Below the pieces are notes generated by a model that was not told the DNA's origin, made no database searches, and worked only from the letters and a program-made list of their open reading frames with translations. From assembly GCF_964355755.1 (NCBI RefSeq), contig NC_092675.1, forward strand, positions 3,136,312 to 3,200,311: a stretch of 64,000 bases of DNA. The letters are read 5' to 3'. Shown one piece after another: positions 44,301 through 49,670 of the stretch. Both the position numbers and the translations under genes were made by a program. Position 1 is the first letter of the stretch. Every line of letters begins with the position of its first letter. This DNA comes from Antedon mediterranea. Taxonomy: Eukaryota; Echinodermata; Crinoidea; Comatulida; Antedonidae.

Positions 44301-47178
44301 GGAATTTGGTAGTGAAAGGAAGTATTGTGAAATAAAAATTAAATGTTATGGATTATCTTGCCAAAAGTGCCCTCAAATTCAAAAAGTATAAAAAATAAAT
44401 ATAAGAAGGAAAATTAGCTTTAAAAAAGAAGAATGTTAAAAAATGACAGAAATTTTAAAAAAAAACAGATGTAAGGAAAGTCTGGTAGAGGGAAGAAGAA
44501 AAAAAAATAAGGATGTACCATACTTCTTTAGAAAGTCTTGTGGGAATTTCCCAAAAGCAATGGGAAATATGGCGGGAGAGAGGAAATAGAGAGAGAGCGC
44601 AACAGGGGAAAGTGGAGAGATAGTGCACAAATATTAAAGAACAGTGAAAAGTAATCTGAAAAAGAGAGCAATAAGTTGATTCTCTAATGGTATTTGAAAG
44701 GTTGGACAGTTCAGTAGTGATAACATGACATCATACTGTAGTGTGTACATAGCAATCAATAAAATAATAATGTTACATTGAATAATGGTGTGTTCAGTTG
44801 AGTATGAACCTAAAGGTAGTGGGGGTTTTCCTACAAAGATATTGTATTCATTTTTGAAGAAGTTTAAAAATCAATTAAATTAAAAACGACATTGAATTAT
44901 TAAATATTAGTAGTATTATATACTGTGTTTGATTTAAACAAAATATTATTTACAATGACGTTCACTATGGTGTTTACAAGGCTGGACTGAGATGATTCTA
45001 ACCTTTTATACAGAAATACATTTCTTTTTCTTAATTTTATTTTTCAGAGACAATAAAATAACCACTTTATATTAAAATCAATAATTATTAATAACATTTA
45101 TCTAATTTATACAAAACCCAACATGACTGTATATGTACAGTATATTCAAACTTTATTCTAATTCAAACATACATTAACCATTGACCATTAAATTAAATGA
45201 AACTATAGAGGGAGACATTTAAGAAATGACCAAGAAGTAAACATCAACATTCGTACTGTATTATGATTCGTGCCATGTGTGTAGAGACTATTTTAAAATA
45301 TTTTGTTGTTTGTTTATTTAGATTAAACACTAATAATCAAAACATTAATTAGTTAACTAGTCAACATATCATTTATCATTTTATTGAAAAATATTAATTG
45401 AAAACAAAAATTTCAATAATTATCGGCGACCATGACTGATCAAAATAATAGCTAGCAGCATTCCATTTAAAATATCAGAGGTTAAGTGTTTGTAAACCAG
45501 TAATATTTATTTATTTATTTGGAATTACACCTTTAGATCGGTGGCACACTTAGCACAAAGGTGCATCCTTCACAATATAAAATATAACAATTAACTGAAA
45601 AGTAAAAAAAGGCAAAAGCAACTATCAACCCCTATCCTACCCCCCCCCCCCCCAATTTACATCGATACATACAGTAGATCATTACTTTACACAATGAATA
45701 CAAAACAAGACATAGTAAAAGTGTATAAAATAAAATCAACTGATAAACACGGCTTAATACAAAAAACATCTCCCCCCTCCGCCCCCCACTTTTTTTTTAC
45801 ATTTACTTAATGTAGCAATGTAGATAACATAGTTATTGAGTCATGGAATTCAGTGAATCATTTCGAAATTTCCATGCTTGTTTTAGGTATCTCTTACAAA
45901 AACTATCCAAAATATTTTCACACTCTTCATCAATTAAATTATCTGAGTATCCCAAAATATATTTAAGTTTGTCATTTTCATGAGAAGTATAAAAAGTATC
46001 AAACATATCTTTGCTGCCATTTCTATACATATCCACATATAAATTAAATAATTCCTGATTACGTATATTATTTAAAGCTGGACAATTAAGGATGAAATGA
46101 TGGATGTCTTCGTCCGAATTTGTACCGCACAATTTACATTTTTTATTATTATCAATATACAGACATCTAGAGAGGCAGTGTCAGTCGAGTCGTGATTGGT
46201 CAAAGTTTACCACCAACTCGTTTGACTGGATGGTTGGTTATGGCCGGGATCGGTTGTAGATTTTAAGGCTGCGTGACTAACAATCACAATATTGACAACA
46301 ACCGGATTCAACGTTTTACAGGAAAAGGGAGTAAAATTCAATGTTAAAAACTGCAATCATTGAAGAAATCTGCAAAAATGTGTACGCGCTGACGAACTTT
46401 AATTCGCAAAACGCAACAATGTTTTTAACCTTTTTTGTACACTTCTAAACTAAACTAAATTATGATATAAAAACAATTTAATATTTGTCTTTAGTGTAAG
46501 CCTTGATTAAGATATTAGCGAAAACATGTCAGAGGCTGGATTAAAGTGTCAAAACCTGAAACTTGTTCAATTTCTGTGAGTGGCCGGCCTTTGTTTTGCA
46601 ACACTTCACGTCCGCATGTCCAAGCAAGTTGAAAGAAATCATAAACGATCGTGTAAAAATGTGTAAATATTAGCGTTCCGGCTTGATTATCATTATTTTA
46701 TTTTCAACTTTAATGATTTGAAAATTCAAGTTTAGACTATAATAATAATGTTCCTATACTATATAGCCTAGCTATATCAAATACTAGGCCTAGCTAGGGC
46801 CTAGCTTAGCTAGTCGTAGGTCTAAGTATAATTATTGAGTTTAGGCCAAGTAAATGTGCACACTATACTGTTAAGGCTTAGCTAATACTACTAGGTAGAT
46901 GTGGAACTAAACCTAGGCTAGATAGTCTAGTAGTAGGCCTTAGGCCGGCTTATTAACCATTCCGTCCTCCCCTTCCGTACCGGTCATCAACGAATCTGTG
47001 CTGCGATTACTAAATAAAGGCCTAGGCCTAGCTAGTTATAAACCTTTCATGCTCCACAATCTCATCGAAGTTTCAACTACTACCTAATATGCTAACACAC
47101 ACACACGGAATACTATATTAAAGGTAATTCTATATATAAATAAAACAAAACAAACAAACCGCGTATACTCGTCGCCAT
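2220..47178 (-). CDS. MRPS11: Mitochondrial small-subunit ribosomal protein S11 (uS11m), spliced gene of seven proposed exons
   Basis: Nuclear-encoded protein of the small mitoribosomal subunit; uS11 proteins lie on the subunit platform and bind rRNA near the mRNA exit side. Exons join as 47160-47178 (tentative), 30963-31173, 21934-22055, 10820-10851, 8389-8463, 7343-7408 and 2220-2327, all on the minus strand, 633 nt including the stop, predicting 210 residues; the human protein is about 194. All joins keep frame. The N-terminal ~55 residues are rich in Arg/Ser/Thr with few acidic residues, as in a mitochondrial transit peptide. The conserved body contains [58 protein letters not shown] and ends RRL, the classic uS11 signature. 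Introns run from about 1 to 16 kb and are full of mobile-element relics. Exons 2-7 are secure; exon 1 is inferred. Confidence 0.93.
2835..2972 (+). mobile_element. Possible non-LTR retrotransposon 3' tail
   Basis: An AT-rich 3'-UTR-like stretch ending in the microsatellite ATGAAATGAATGAATAAAT, the usual end of CR1/L2/RTE-type insertions. No reverse-transcriptase coding sequence is left. Confidence 0.35.
3010..3300 (+). mobile_element. SINE with shared retrotransposon-type 3' tail
   Basis: Carries a B-box-like GGGTTCGAGGC (near 3052), a central body with GGATAAGGACTATAAACCGT and GTGTGCACTTTAAAGAAC, then a tail with GGCCCTCTGGGAGATCAGTC, TTTGACTGAAGAGG and a terminal AAACAAACAAAC run. The same tail occurs inverted at 32420-32500, so it is a dispersed family. 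Confidence 0.7.
5453..5646. repeat. 24-bp minisatellite, 8 copies
   Basis: Unit AGGTTCTAGCCTGACAAGTG plus TCCT, repeated eight times with almost no divergence (one base change in the last copy). Because 24 is a multiple of 3 the array stays open, reading RLEPRTLV repeats on the minus strand; there is no other sign of coding. Confidence 0.97.
7106..7317. mobile_element. Family-A MITE (Harbinger-like), 212 bp
   Basis: Left end GGCCTGTTTCTGCTGCATAA, right end its complement (TTATGCAGCAGAAACAG). Inside are copies of the palindromic string TAACCGGTTA. Preceded by TAA; the right duplication is degraded. Lies in MRPS11 intron 6, about 25 bp from the exon 6 donor. Confidence 0.85.
7343..7408 (-). 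CDS. MRPS11: MRPS11 exon 6
   Basis: 22 codons: [20 protein letters not shown], then RQ. The [12 protein letters not shown] stretch is the uS11 motif 'VxVxVKGxGPGR'. Acceptor CCACAG, donor CAG|GTAAAT; both borders are phase 0. A family-A mobile element ends about 25 bp past the donor. Confidence 0.95.
7821..7956. mobile_element. Family-C MITE
   Basis: Begins AGCTCTGTCTACTACACTAT and ends TAGTGTAGACAGAGCT. The interior has the family-C ATGTGCC...CCCAAATATGG strings around a CATGATAGTGATATGCCC core. Target duplication unclear (TCA/TAA). Confidence 0.85.
7965..8055. mobile_element. Family-B MITE remnant, ends lost
   Basis: Internal strings TTGACCAATCAAGTGATGGA, TTATTC, AACTGTCGCTTGTCATTGG match the core of family B. 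Neither terminal inverted repeat is preserved. Confidence 0.6.
8389..8463 (-). CDS. MRPS11: MRPS11 exon 5
   Basis: Exactly 25 codons: [17 protein letters not shown] followed by SAAMAAAT. This corresponds to human GTEGFRNAKKGTGIAAQ and the alanine-rich helix after it. Acceptor TTTTTAG|GG and donor ACA|GTAAGT; both borders are phase 0. Confidence 0.95.
8464..10819 (-). other. MRPS11 intron 4
   Basis: About 2.4 kb. Contains a family-C element at 10169-10352 and a stretch around 9850-10150 with strings (GGGACACCCCTATTTA, GGGGACACTTTT) related to the repeat at 26921-27115. A relatively GC-rich patch at 8640-8760 has no recognisable coding content. Confidence 0.8.
10169..10352. mobile_element. Family-C MITE, 184 bp
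   Basis: AGCTATGTCTACTTTATCAA at the left and TTTGATAGTGTAGACCAGAG at the right as inverted termini. Preceded by TAA (10166-10168). Interior contains ATATCACTACCATATTT-type repeats. Confidence 0.88.
10820..10851 (-). CDS. MRPS11: MRPS11 exon 4 (32-nt microexon)
   Basis: Encodes [10 protein letters not shown]. With the last base of exon 3 the split codon is GTT (Val), and Cys ends the exon in phase with GTEGF of exon 5, rebuilding the family motif ASCGTEGF. Acceptor TTTTAG|TT, donor TGT|GTAAG. It is too short for ORF-based detection and was found by walking the family alignment. Confidence 0.88.
11808..11966. repeat. 51-bp satellite, 3 copies, made of two palindromes
   Basis: Each unit joins a hairpin GACAGTTTATGAACTGTC to a perfect palindrome TACTGTACTGTACAGTACAG(TA). 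Copies are nearly identical. A diverged half-unit lies just before it (about 11700-11750). The array is open in one frame on both strands only because 51 is a multiple of 3. Confidence 0.95.
13901..14227. mobile_element. Element F: non-autonomous DNA transposon, 327 bp, TTA-flanked
   Basis: Terminal inverted repeats of about 55 bp: TGCACTTTTCAATTGTATGA, then CCCACTATACGACCCCCGGG, then AGAGGTGCGTCAT; the right end is the complement with few differences. Flanked by TTA at 13898-13900 and 14228-14230. The interior is packed with TGACGCAC and its complement in both orientations. No coding sequence. Confidence 0.9.
14241..14312. mobile_element. Family-C MITE, truncated
   Basis: Left terminus AGCTTTGTCTACACACTATC followed by AAACTAGTTTGACAAAAGC and then directly by TTGTCACATAAAGTTTGATA, so the centre is deleted and the outer right end is lost. 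Preceded by TAA. Confidence 0.7.
15353..16116. mobile_element. Element G: mariner-like non-autonomous element, 764 bp
   Basis: Inverted ends CCGTAGTTCCTCGGGTATAA and TCCCACCCCC, mirrored at the right (GGGGGGTGGGATTATACCCG, GGGAACTACGG). Flanked by TA on both sides, the Tc1/mariner-type target. Internal partial repeats of the end motif lie at about 15411-15431 and 16034-16060. No transposase frame seen. Confidence 0.8.
18148..18304. mobile_element. Family-C MITE
   Basis: AGCTCTGTCTACACTATCAA at the left, TTTGATAGTGTAGACAGAGC at the right. Between them are ACTTTATGTGACAAAAAATG, a CATGATGATGTCATCACTAC core and CATATTTGGGCACAT. Confidence 0.92.
19354..19497. mobile_element. Family-C MITE with exact TAA target duplication
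   Basis: GGCTCTGTCTACATTATCAA to TTTGATAGTGTAGACAGAGC, 144 bp, flanked by TAA at 19351-19353 and 19498-19500. The clearest copy for defining the family ends. Confidence 0.95.
19815..19895. repeat. Simple palindromic repeat of TAGTACAGTA
   Basis: Low-complexity stretch made of TAGTAGTACAGTATAG and TACTGTACAGTA, self-complementary over most of its length. Confidence 0.85.
20984..21004. repeat. ATT microsatellite
   Basis: About six ATT units. Confidence 0.9.
21504..21641. mobile_element. Family-C MITE (first of a duplicated cluster)
   Basis: AGCCCTGTCTACACTATCAA to TTTGATATTGTAGACAGAGC. Preceded by TAA. It shares the AGCCCTG variant start and the GATATT variant end with the copy at 21769-21906, so the two are sister copies by duplication. 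Confidence 0.92.
21642..21682 (-). repeat. Duplicated exon 3 / intron 3 border (decoy splice donor)
   Basis: TAAGAAAATTATCACCTGTA followed by GGATCAACCACTA matches 21919-21950 with one internal difference. On the minus strand this recreates the last ~17 nt of exon 3 and its donor CCTACAG|GTGA, about 270 bp downstream of the true donor. Confidence 0.85.
21683..21765. mobile_element. Family-C MITE, right half
   Basis: CATATTTGGGCACATCACTA through TAGTGTAGACAGAGCT; the left half is missing, replaced by the duplicated exon-border sequence. Followed by TAA and immediately by the next family-C element. Confidence 0.85.
21769..21906. mobile_element. Family-C MITE next to MRPS11 exon 3
   Basis: AGCCCTGTCCACACTATCAA to TTTGATATTTTAGACAGAGC. 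Its right end is 25-30 bp from the exon 3 donor. Confidence 0.92.
21934..22055 (-). CDS. MRPS11: MRPS11 exon 3 (start of the conserved uS11 domain)
   Basis: 122 nt encoding [19 protein letters not shown], then [21 protein letters not shown]. The segment [10 protein letters not shown] matches the uS11 motif 'HIxATxNNT' at the start of the fold. Acceptor TTACAG follows a long T-run; donor ACAG|GTGAG. It ends with one base of the next codon. About 25 bp of intron separate its donor from a family-C terminal-repeat element, and a partial copy of this exon-intron border lies at about 21648-21682. Confidence 0.93.
22765..22838 (+). mobile_element. Retrotransposon-like 3' tail
   Basis: Hairpin AGTTGTTGTCATAACAACT followed by GAATAAATGTGTATATGAAT and GAATGAAAAAA, the stem-loop plus microsatellite arrangement found at 3' ends of CR1-like elements. 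Confidence 0.5.
23203..23640. repeat. ~55-bp minisatellite, about 8 copies
   Basis: Unit begins GAATTGAGTCAACTACCAAG and continues TTAGTAGAAAAATCTACTAG, CTGCTATAGTAGTCT. Two alternating variants (TTAGTAGA- and TTGGAAGAA-) suggest higher-order duplication; the first copy is diverged. Confidence 0.95.
24558..24672. mobile_element. Family-B MITE, first of three in a row
   Basis: AGCTTGGTTCCCACTAGAGA to GTGGGAACCAAGTT, flanked by TAA at 24555-24557 and 24673-24675. Confidence 0.9.
24676..24829. mobile_element. Family-B MITE, second of three
   Basis: AGCTTTGTTTCTAGTTGAAT to CCTAGTGGGAATGAAGCT. Starts right after the TAA that ends the previous element and is followed by TAA at 24830-24832. Confidence 0.85.
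24832..24952. mobile_element. Family-B MITE, third of three
   Basis: AGCTAGGTTCCCACTAGGAT to CTAGTAGGAACCAAGCT, flanked by TTA at 24829-24831 and 24953-24955; its left duplication overlaps the right duplication of the second element. Confidence 0.88.
25237..25397. mobile_element. Family-C MITE
   Basis: AGCTTTGTCTACATTATCAA to TTTGATAGTGTAGACAAGAG, preceded by TAA. Interior: GTGATATGCCCAAATATGG and CATATATGGGCACATCACA. Confidence 0.9.
25582..25694. repeat. Exact 58-bp tandem duplication
   Basis: ACAGTAGCTAGAAACAGTCA through TATACTCGGCCATGCT occurs at 25582 and again at 25640 with no visible difference, so the duplication is recent. Confidence 0.96.
26491..26835 (+). other. Open frame of unknown nature, 114 codons (GTG first codon)
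   Basis: Reads [16 protein letters not shown] near its start and [18 protein letters not shown] mid-way; the last 20 residues are hydrophobic and lie in low-complexity AT DNA. No ATG near the beginning and no recognisable domain. It may be a fossil of a transposon protein or chance. Confidence 0.2.
26921..27115. repeat. Dispersed repeat with GGTGTCCCTTTAATAGG motifs
   Basis: Has AAAGGTGTCCCTTTAATAGG at both ends in the same orientation, TTTTGGGACACCCTTATTCA near the left, and an ACACTACGGCCAATCCGTAA core. A diverged copy lies at 56583-56760 and related strings at about 10060-10150. Transposon class not determined. Confidence 0.7.
27668..27822. mobile_element. Family-E MITE, 155 bp, TAA-flanked
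   Basis: Left end AGCCGATTTTCCACTAGGTG, right end CGCCTAGTGGAAAATCAGCT; TAA at 27665-27667 and 27823-27825. Same end layout and target as family B but with different sequence. Confidence 0.9.
28283..28440. repeat. 28-bp tandem repeat, about 5-6 copies
   Basis: Unit GAGGTGGTCAAGAAATAAGA plus ATATGGTT; one copy is disrupted near 28375. Confidence 0.95.
28920..29062. mobile_element. Family-B MITE
   Basis: AACTTGGTTCCCACAAGGAC to CTCTAGTGGGAACCAAGC with ACGCAACGCAAGG and CGCTTGTGATTGGTC inside. Target duplication not clear. Confidence 0.85.
30529..30891. mobile_element. hAT-like non-autonomous element, 363 bp
   Basis: Termini CAGTGACGTAAC and GTTACGTCACTG are perfect inverted repeats. Flanks AATACATC (30521-30528) and AATACCAT (30892-30899) agree at 6 of 8 positions, an 8-bp duplication as in hAT elements. 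No transposase frame. Confidence 0.75.
30963..31173 (-). CDS. MRPS11: MRPS11 exon 2 (transit peptide and variable N-terminus)
   Basis: Reads [12 protein letters not shown] near its start and runs to PIIN; 211 nt with two bases of a split codon at each end. The acceptor is ATTGCAG and the donor is CA|GTAAGT, both good. The first part is rich in Arg, Ser and Thr and poor in acidic residues, as expected for mitochondrial import; a hydrophilic Glu/Asn/Lys-rich linker follows. The final CA joins the first A of exon 3 to make CAA (Gln), continuing QKPSRIGED. This region is poorly conserved in the family, so the assignment rests on splice signals, phase and position. Confidence 0.8.
32420..32500 (-). 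mobile_element. SINE/LINE 3' tail, inverted copy
   Basis: GGGTAAACTCTTCAGTCAAA, GACTGGTCTCCCAGAGGGCC and CAGTTGGTGATCAGTGGC are the complement of the tail at 3220-3295. Joined directly to a family-C element that lacks its first bases. Confidence 0.8.
32501..32644. mobile_element. Family-C MITE lacking its left tip
   Basis: Starts at ACTATCAAACTTTATGTGAC and ends TTTGATAGTATAGACAGAGT. The expected AGCTCTGTCTAC at the left is replaced by the SINE/LINE tail. Confidence 0.88.
32936..34565. mobile_element. Family-A element, long form, 1630 bp, TAA-flanked
   Basis: GGGCCTGTTTCTGCTGCATA at the left, TATGCAGCAGAAACAGACCC at the right; TAA at 32933-32935 and 34566-34568. Both ends carry TAACCGGTTA copies. 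The interior holds a large inverted repeat (33455-33669 against 33862-34085) and GC-richer sequence. No intact transposase seen. Confidence 0.88.
33455..34085. repeat. Internal inverted repeat of the long family-A element
   Basis: Arms of about 215-225 bp separated by about 190 bp. The left arm includes TGTTGCAAATACCTACC, AATTAATTATGAAAACCC and ATCCGAATTTATGTTA; the right arm has their complements with about 10% mismatch by eye. Confidence 0.85.
37780..37822. mobile_element. Family-E MITE fragment, right end only
   Basis: TTTGAACAAATTCACTTAGT followed by GGAAAACAGATTTA matches the right end of the element at 27668-27822. Confidence 0.5.
38438..38735. mobile_element. Family-C MITE interrupted by a duplicated insertion
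   Basis: AGCCTTGTCTCAAACTTTAT leads into foreign sequence (38462-38602); the element resumes with TTTATGTGACAAACAAAATG and ends near TCAAACTAGTTTGATTAGGG. The insert has two copies of TGTATGCGACTCGTACAAAC flanking a GCAGGTCGGGGTCTGATGTG centre. Confidence 0.75.
41140..41420 (+). mobile_element. Possible retrotransposon 3'-UTR
   Basis: T-rich sequence with CATCTTCTTGGGATTATGCC and the end GAAGGAAAATAAATGTCTTT, GAAATTAAATGAAAA, like 3' ends of non-LTR elements. No coding part remains. Confidence 0.3.
41579..42404. mobile_element. Family-A element, 826 bp, TAA-flanked, with Myb/SANT remnant
   Basis: GGGCCTGTTTCTGCTGCAAC at the left, GGCAGCAGGAACAGGGCC at the right, with TAA at 41576-41578 and 42405-42407. 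Both ends are packed with AAAATACGGTATTTT-type palindromes, in place of the TAACCGGTTA of other family-A copies. The middle carries the degenerate protein described at 41719-42150. Confidence 0.9.
41719..42150 (-). pseudogene. Myb/SANT-like DNA-binding protein fragment of a Harbinger-type transposon
   Basis: Of the 143-codon open frame only about residues 45-103 look conserved. They start [20 protein letters not shown] (ATG at 42018) and continue [32 protein letters not shown]. This resembles the trihelix/Myb_DNA-bind_4 pattern in which 'LRGNKR...IWEEIAKKM...G...TPEQCxNKxKxLKxxYKK...GN' spans two helices of the domain. In PIF/Harbinger elements such a protein acts with the transposase in DNA binding and nuclear import. 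The tryptophan-bearing first helix expected before it is not seen and the SLQSS part lacks the usual YKK, so it is truncated. It lies wholly inside a TAA-flanked family-A element. Confidence 0.6.
45510..46172 (-). pseudogene. 5'-truncated non-LTR retrotransposon: reverse-transcriptase C-terminus and 3'-UTR
   Basis: On the minus strand an open frame from about 46170 to the stop at 45833 reads [40 protein letters not shown] and ends NDSLNSMTQ. The CxxC...HHFxxxC arrangement with 'CPALxxIR' is the zinc-knuckle-like C-terminus after the reverse-transcriptase domain of LINE-type ORF2 proteins. The 3'-UTR continues to a (TAAA)-type microsatellite near 45510 and includes a poly-C run and GTGCCACCGATCTAAAGG. 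The 5' end is lost, as usual for target-primed insertions. LINE clade not assigned. Confidence 0.85.
45643..45656. repeat. Poly-C tract
   Basis: About 14 consecutive C residues, within the LINE 3'-UTR. Confidence 0.95.
46740..47045. repeat. Cluster of CTAG/GGCC palindromes
   Basis: Dense run of TAGGCCTAG, CTAGCTAG and CTTAGCTAG strings just upstream of the proposed exon 1 on the minus strand's intron side. No coding potential; composition is unlike the neighbouring DNA. Confidence 0.6.
47160..47178 (-). CDS. MRPS11: MRPS11 proposed exon 1 (start codon, MATSIR)
   Basis: On the minus strand an ATG at 47178-47176 opens MATSIR and leaves one base (G), exactly the phase exon 2 needs; the split codon becomes GTG (Val). 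The ATG sits in AAAATGGCG, which matches the YY1 site often found over start codons of housekeeping and mitochondrial genes. The surroundings are locally richer in CpG than most of the window. Weak points are the donor (GTTTGT instead of GTAAGT/GTGAGT) and the 16-kb intron it implies. An upstream in-frame ATG at 47195-47193 would add MFGRRK. Another exon 1 is not excluded. Confidence 0.5.
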
Positions 47179-47290
47179 TTTCCGTCTGCCGAACATGCTC
47201 TCTCGTCGTCGACTCGCGGATCGTCATCACACGTCTCCCCTTTCACATTATTACGTAATGGCAATGGTTGCCAGATGCACAGTACATATA
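47161..47290 (-). promoter_or_regulatory. Candidate MRPS11 promoter
   Basis: A short CpG-containing stretch (several TCGTCG/GACTCGCG strings) in an otherwise CpG-poor window. It holds a YY1-type AAAATGGCG across the proposed start codon and, about 70 bp upstream, the palindrome ATTACGTAAT (47250-47259), a bZIP-type (PAR/C-EBP-like) site. No TATA box is seen. Transcription start not determinable. Confidence 0.4.
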
Positions 47291-48150
47291 ATTCCAATTT
47301 ACTGTTTGCATTAGAGAATTAATTATTAATTTCTTTTTTTTAGACTTCACATGCGGATTTAGAGAGGTTATGAGATGATTATCATAATCATGATTATGTA
47401 TTATTTATACTGTTCACTTATTGTACCTTTATTCTGTTATCCAATTGTTTTTTGTTTTTTTTAGTTTTTACTATGGTATAAGTATTTTTTTTCTGTGAGA
47501 CATTTTGTAAGTAATAATGTGTATAATATGTATTTAGTACTGACCTATTGCATCGGTATATTGATTTGCTTGTTATACAATTTTTTTTAAGTATTCAAGT
47601 GTACAATTACTACTGTACATTTTTATTTATTATTTTTTTTTAATGTAACTAAATTATGTAAGTTTCATCATCATTTACCTTTTATATGTTGTTGTTTATT
47701 ATTTGTATGGACGCACCACCGAAAGGTGTGTGCCACTGATTCGAAAGTGAGTACTAATAAAATACTGAGTCGGTTGTTTTCTTTTAAGGTGAAAAAATCG
47801 CTTTACAAACAGTGAAAAAATCTTTTTACGAAAAGAGGTCCATAATATTAATGACGTGATCTGATCTTATCAATTGGTCCAACGCTAACTCATGGAGAGA
47901 ACACCTGGATCGTAGACTTTTCGATATGTGATTTTATATTGATTTGTATTTTGTATGTTTATTTGTTACTATCTCTGCAGTGTATATAAGAGGAATTTCT
48001 GATGTATTTTGTTTTATATTGGTTGGACCAAATAAAGAATAAAAATAATAATAATTCACTCCATGTGTAACTTAACTCTTCTTATAATGCTACCAACGAA
48101 AACGTTTGAGTCGGGTCCTATTAAAACTAAAAATTTTAAGTTATAAACTC
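47291..48150. other. Upstream region with two retrotransposon-like 3' ends
   Basis: At 47700-47765, GGACGCACCACCGAAAGGTG and TGTGCCACTGAT resemble the 3'-UTR of the LINE at 45510-46172 and the tail at 55575-55660. At 47860-48058 a frame ends SWREHLDRRLFDM-stop, then an AT-rich tail with GGTTGGACCAAATAAAGAAT and an AAT microsatellite. Both are 3' LINE-type remnants. Confidence 0.5.
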
Positions 48151-48158
48151 ACCCCTAA

Positions 48159-48332
48159 AGCGTGGTTCCCACTAGCGACGCAACACAAGGACGCAACGCA
48201 AGTGAATTGACCAATCACAAGCGATGGCTTATTCGCTTGTGATTGCTAACTGTCTATAACTTCGCTTGTCATTGGTTAAAACGCTTGCGTTGCGTTTACG
48301 TCCTTGCGTTACGTTCTAGTGGGAACCAAGCT
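48159..48332. mobile_element. Family-B MITE, best full-length copy, 174 bp
   Basis: AGCGTGGTTCCCACTAGCGA to TCTAGTGGGAACCAAGCT; TAA at 48156-48158 and 48333-48335. Nearly palindromic: GACGCAACGCAAG on the left is mirrored by CTTGCGTTGCGTTTACGTCC on the right. Confidence 0.95.
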
Positions 48333-48369
48333 TAAAGCACTATACTGTAACAGAAAATATGAAGTAATG

Positions 48370-48664
48370 CCCGGCGGCGATTTTTTTTTTCGTACATAAG
48401 TTGGGGACCCTTAATGAAACGTTACAAAAAAAACATGAATAATTCATCGGTTAAATTTTCTTGTTCCGTGTGTACCCAAGCGTATAGCAACAAGTGATTA
48501 CAACTCTGTAGAATCGTATCGCAGTTGTGTCACTTCTTGTTGCTATACGCTTGGGTGCACACGGAACAAGAAAATTTAACTGATGAATTATTCATGTTTA
48601 TTTTGTGACGTTTCATTAAGGGGTCCCCAACTTATGTACGAAAAAAAAAATCGCTGCCCGGCGG
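48370..48664. mobile_element. Large fold-back element, ~295 bp
   Basis: Two arms of about 130 bp (48370-48497 and 48530-48664) are reverse complements with few mismatches: CGTACATAAGTTGGGGACCC, AATTTTCTTGTTCCGTGTGT and AAGCGTATAGCAACAAG are mirrored on the right. The 32-bp centre also has short complementary ends (ACAACT/AGTTGT). Both outer ends carry CCCGGCGG in the same orientation. Confidence 0.92.
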
Positions 48665-49051
48665 TACAAATTCACAATATTATAGAGGGCGACATTGTCT
48701 TTTTTTATACGATCAGCAAAAGAAATAAGAATACATCTAGCGGTAACTCAATTATTTTTATACCTACCTGTAAGTAAGACGCGTCAAAATTGACGTAATT
48801 TTTGGTTTACGAAGACATCTTTATTTTAATTCTAATTTTAAACTTTAAACATGTTAAACTTTAAACATTTTACCTTTTGTATTTTTTATATTTTGTTTTG
48901 TTTTGATAACTTAGTTTCTCACAGTGAGGGATGAATAAAGTTTGACTGACTTTTTTACGGAGACATTTTGATGATGAGAGTACAGTTTTTATGTATTAGG
49001 ATTAGTGCAAAAATTCCTCTATAGATAGACAAACAAACTAATAATTCAGAA

Positions 49052-49339
49052 TTATGAATTAGGACAAAATATTCTTCGATATGTACTATTTATTGTCTGT
49101 CTCCCTCTAACGCCAAAACCATCACAAGCAACCAAAATATTATTTTCCACTGAGGCCCTCTTTTTTGTGCAAATTATTGCGTTTTGAAACCTCTTGATAA
49201 GCAAATTTCCTTGGTAAAGAAATAAAAATCGCCGATTAAATTTAATACAGTCCAAATACATTAATGTATTTATTGTGTCATCTACTTCCGCATGTTCACA
49301 TTCTGAAACAACCTTTAATAGTTTGGTTATTTGATACAC
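49052..49339 (-). other. Open frame of unknown nature, 95 codons
   Basis: Starts with ATG and reads KVVSECEHAEVDDTINTL, later IICTKKRASVENNILVAC. It is balanced in composition, not low-complexity, but matches no family I recognise and lacks visible splice partners. Confidence 0.2.
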
Positions 49340-49447
49340 TGTTGTAAATATCTACGTTTGTAATCATTGCAAAGAAATAAGAAACTTCGCGGGTCGGTAA
49401 GATCAAGAAAAACAATGTAAAGAGTAAAAACAATAAGTAGTCCAATA

Positions 49448-49670
49448 CTGTAATTGCGTGTAGCCGAATAGTTAGGTGACTTGACTATCATACAGAAAGA
49501 CCCGGGTTCAATTCACCTAAAGAACAACCCCAGTTCACTCAGCTGTAAATGTGTAGGCCTATACCGAGGGAGAAAACGGTAAAGGCGGCGTAGAAAAGAA
49601 CTGCCATCCTATCCCATAATGATGTGGATTAATAATGCTCTTACTGATCTTTTCCCACTCCTATAAACAA
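49448..49670 (+). mobile_element. tRNA-derived SINE
   Basis: Head TAGCCGAATAGTTAGGTGAC (A box), anticodon-like CTTGACTATCATACAGAAAG, then CCGGGTTCAATTCACC (B box/T arm). The body contains CCAGTTCACTCAGCTGTAAA and TGTGTAGGCCTATACCG, a SINE-type region following the tRNA part. It lacks a proper 3' acceptor end, so it is not a tRNA gene. Confidence 0.75.

Larger units (their letters stand above)
31174..47159 (-). other. Proposed MRPS11 intron 1
   Basis: About 16 kb if exon 1 is right; otherwise part of it is upstream DNA. Contains the large family-A elements, several family-C pieces and a LINE fragment. The stretches 35.0-37.8 kb, 38.8-41.1 kb and 42.5-45.5 kb are AT-rich with no recognisable gene or repeat beyond simple sequence. 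Confidence 0.5.

Noticed and set aside
44436-44630. 64-codon minus-strand frame
   Set aside because: Purine-rich low-complexity DNA (GAGAGAGAG, GAAGAAGAAAAAAA) gives a spurious Phe/Leu/Ser-rich frame.
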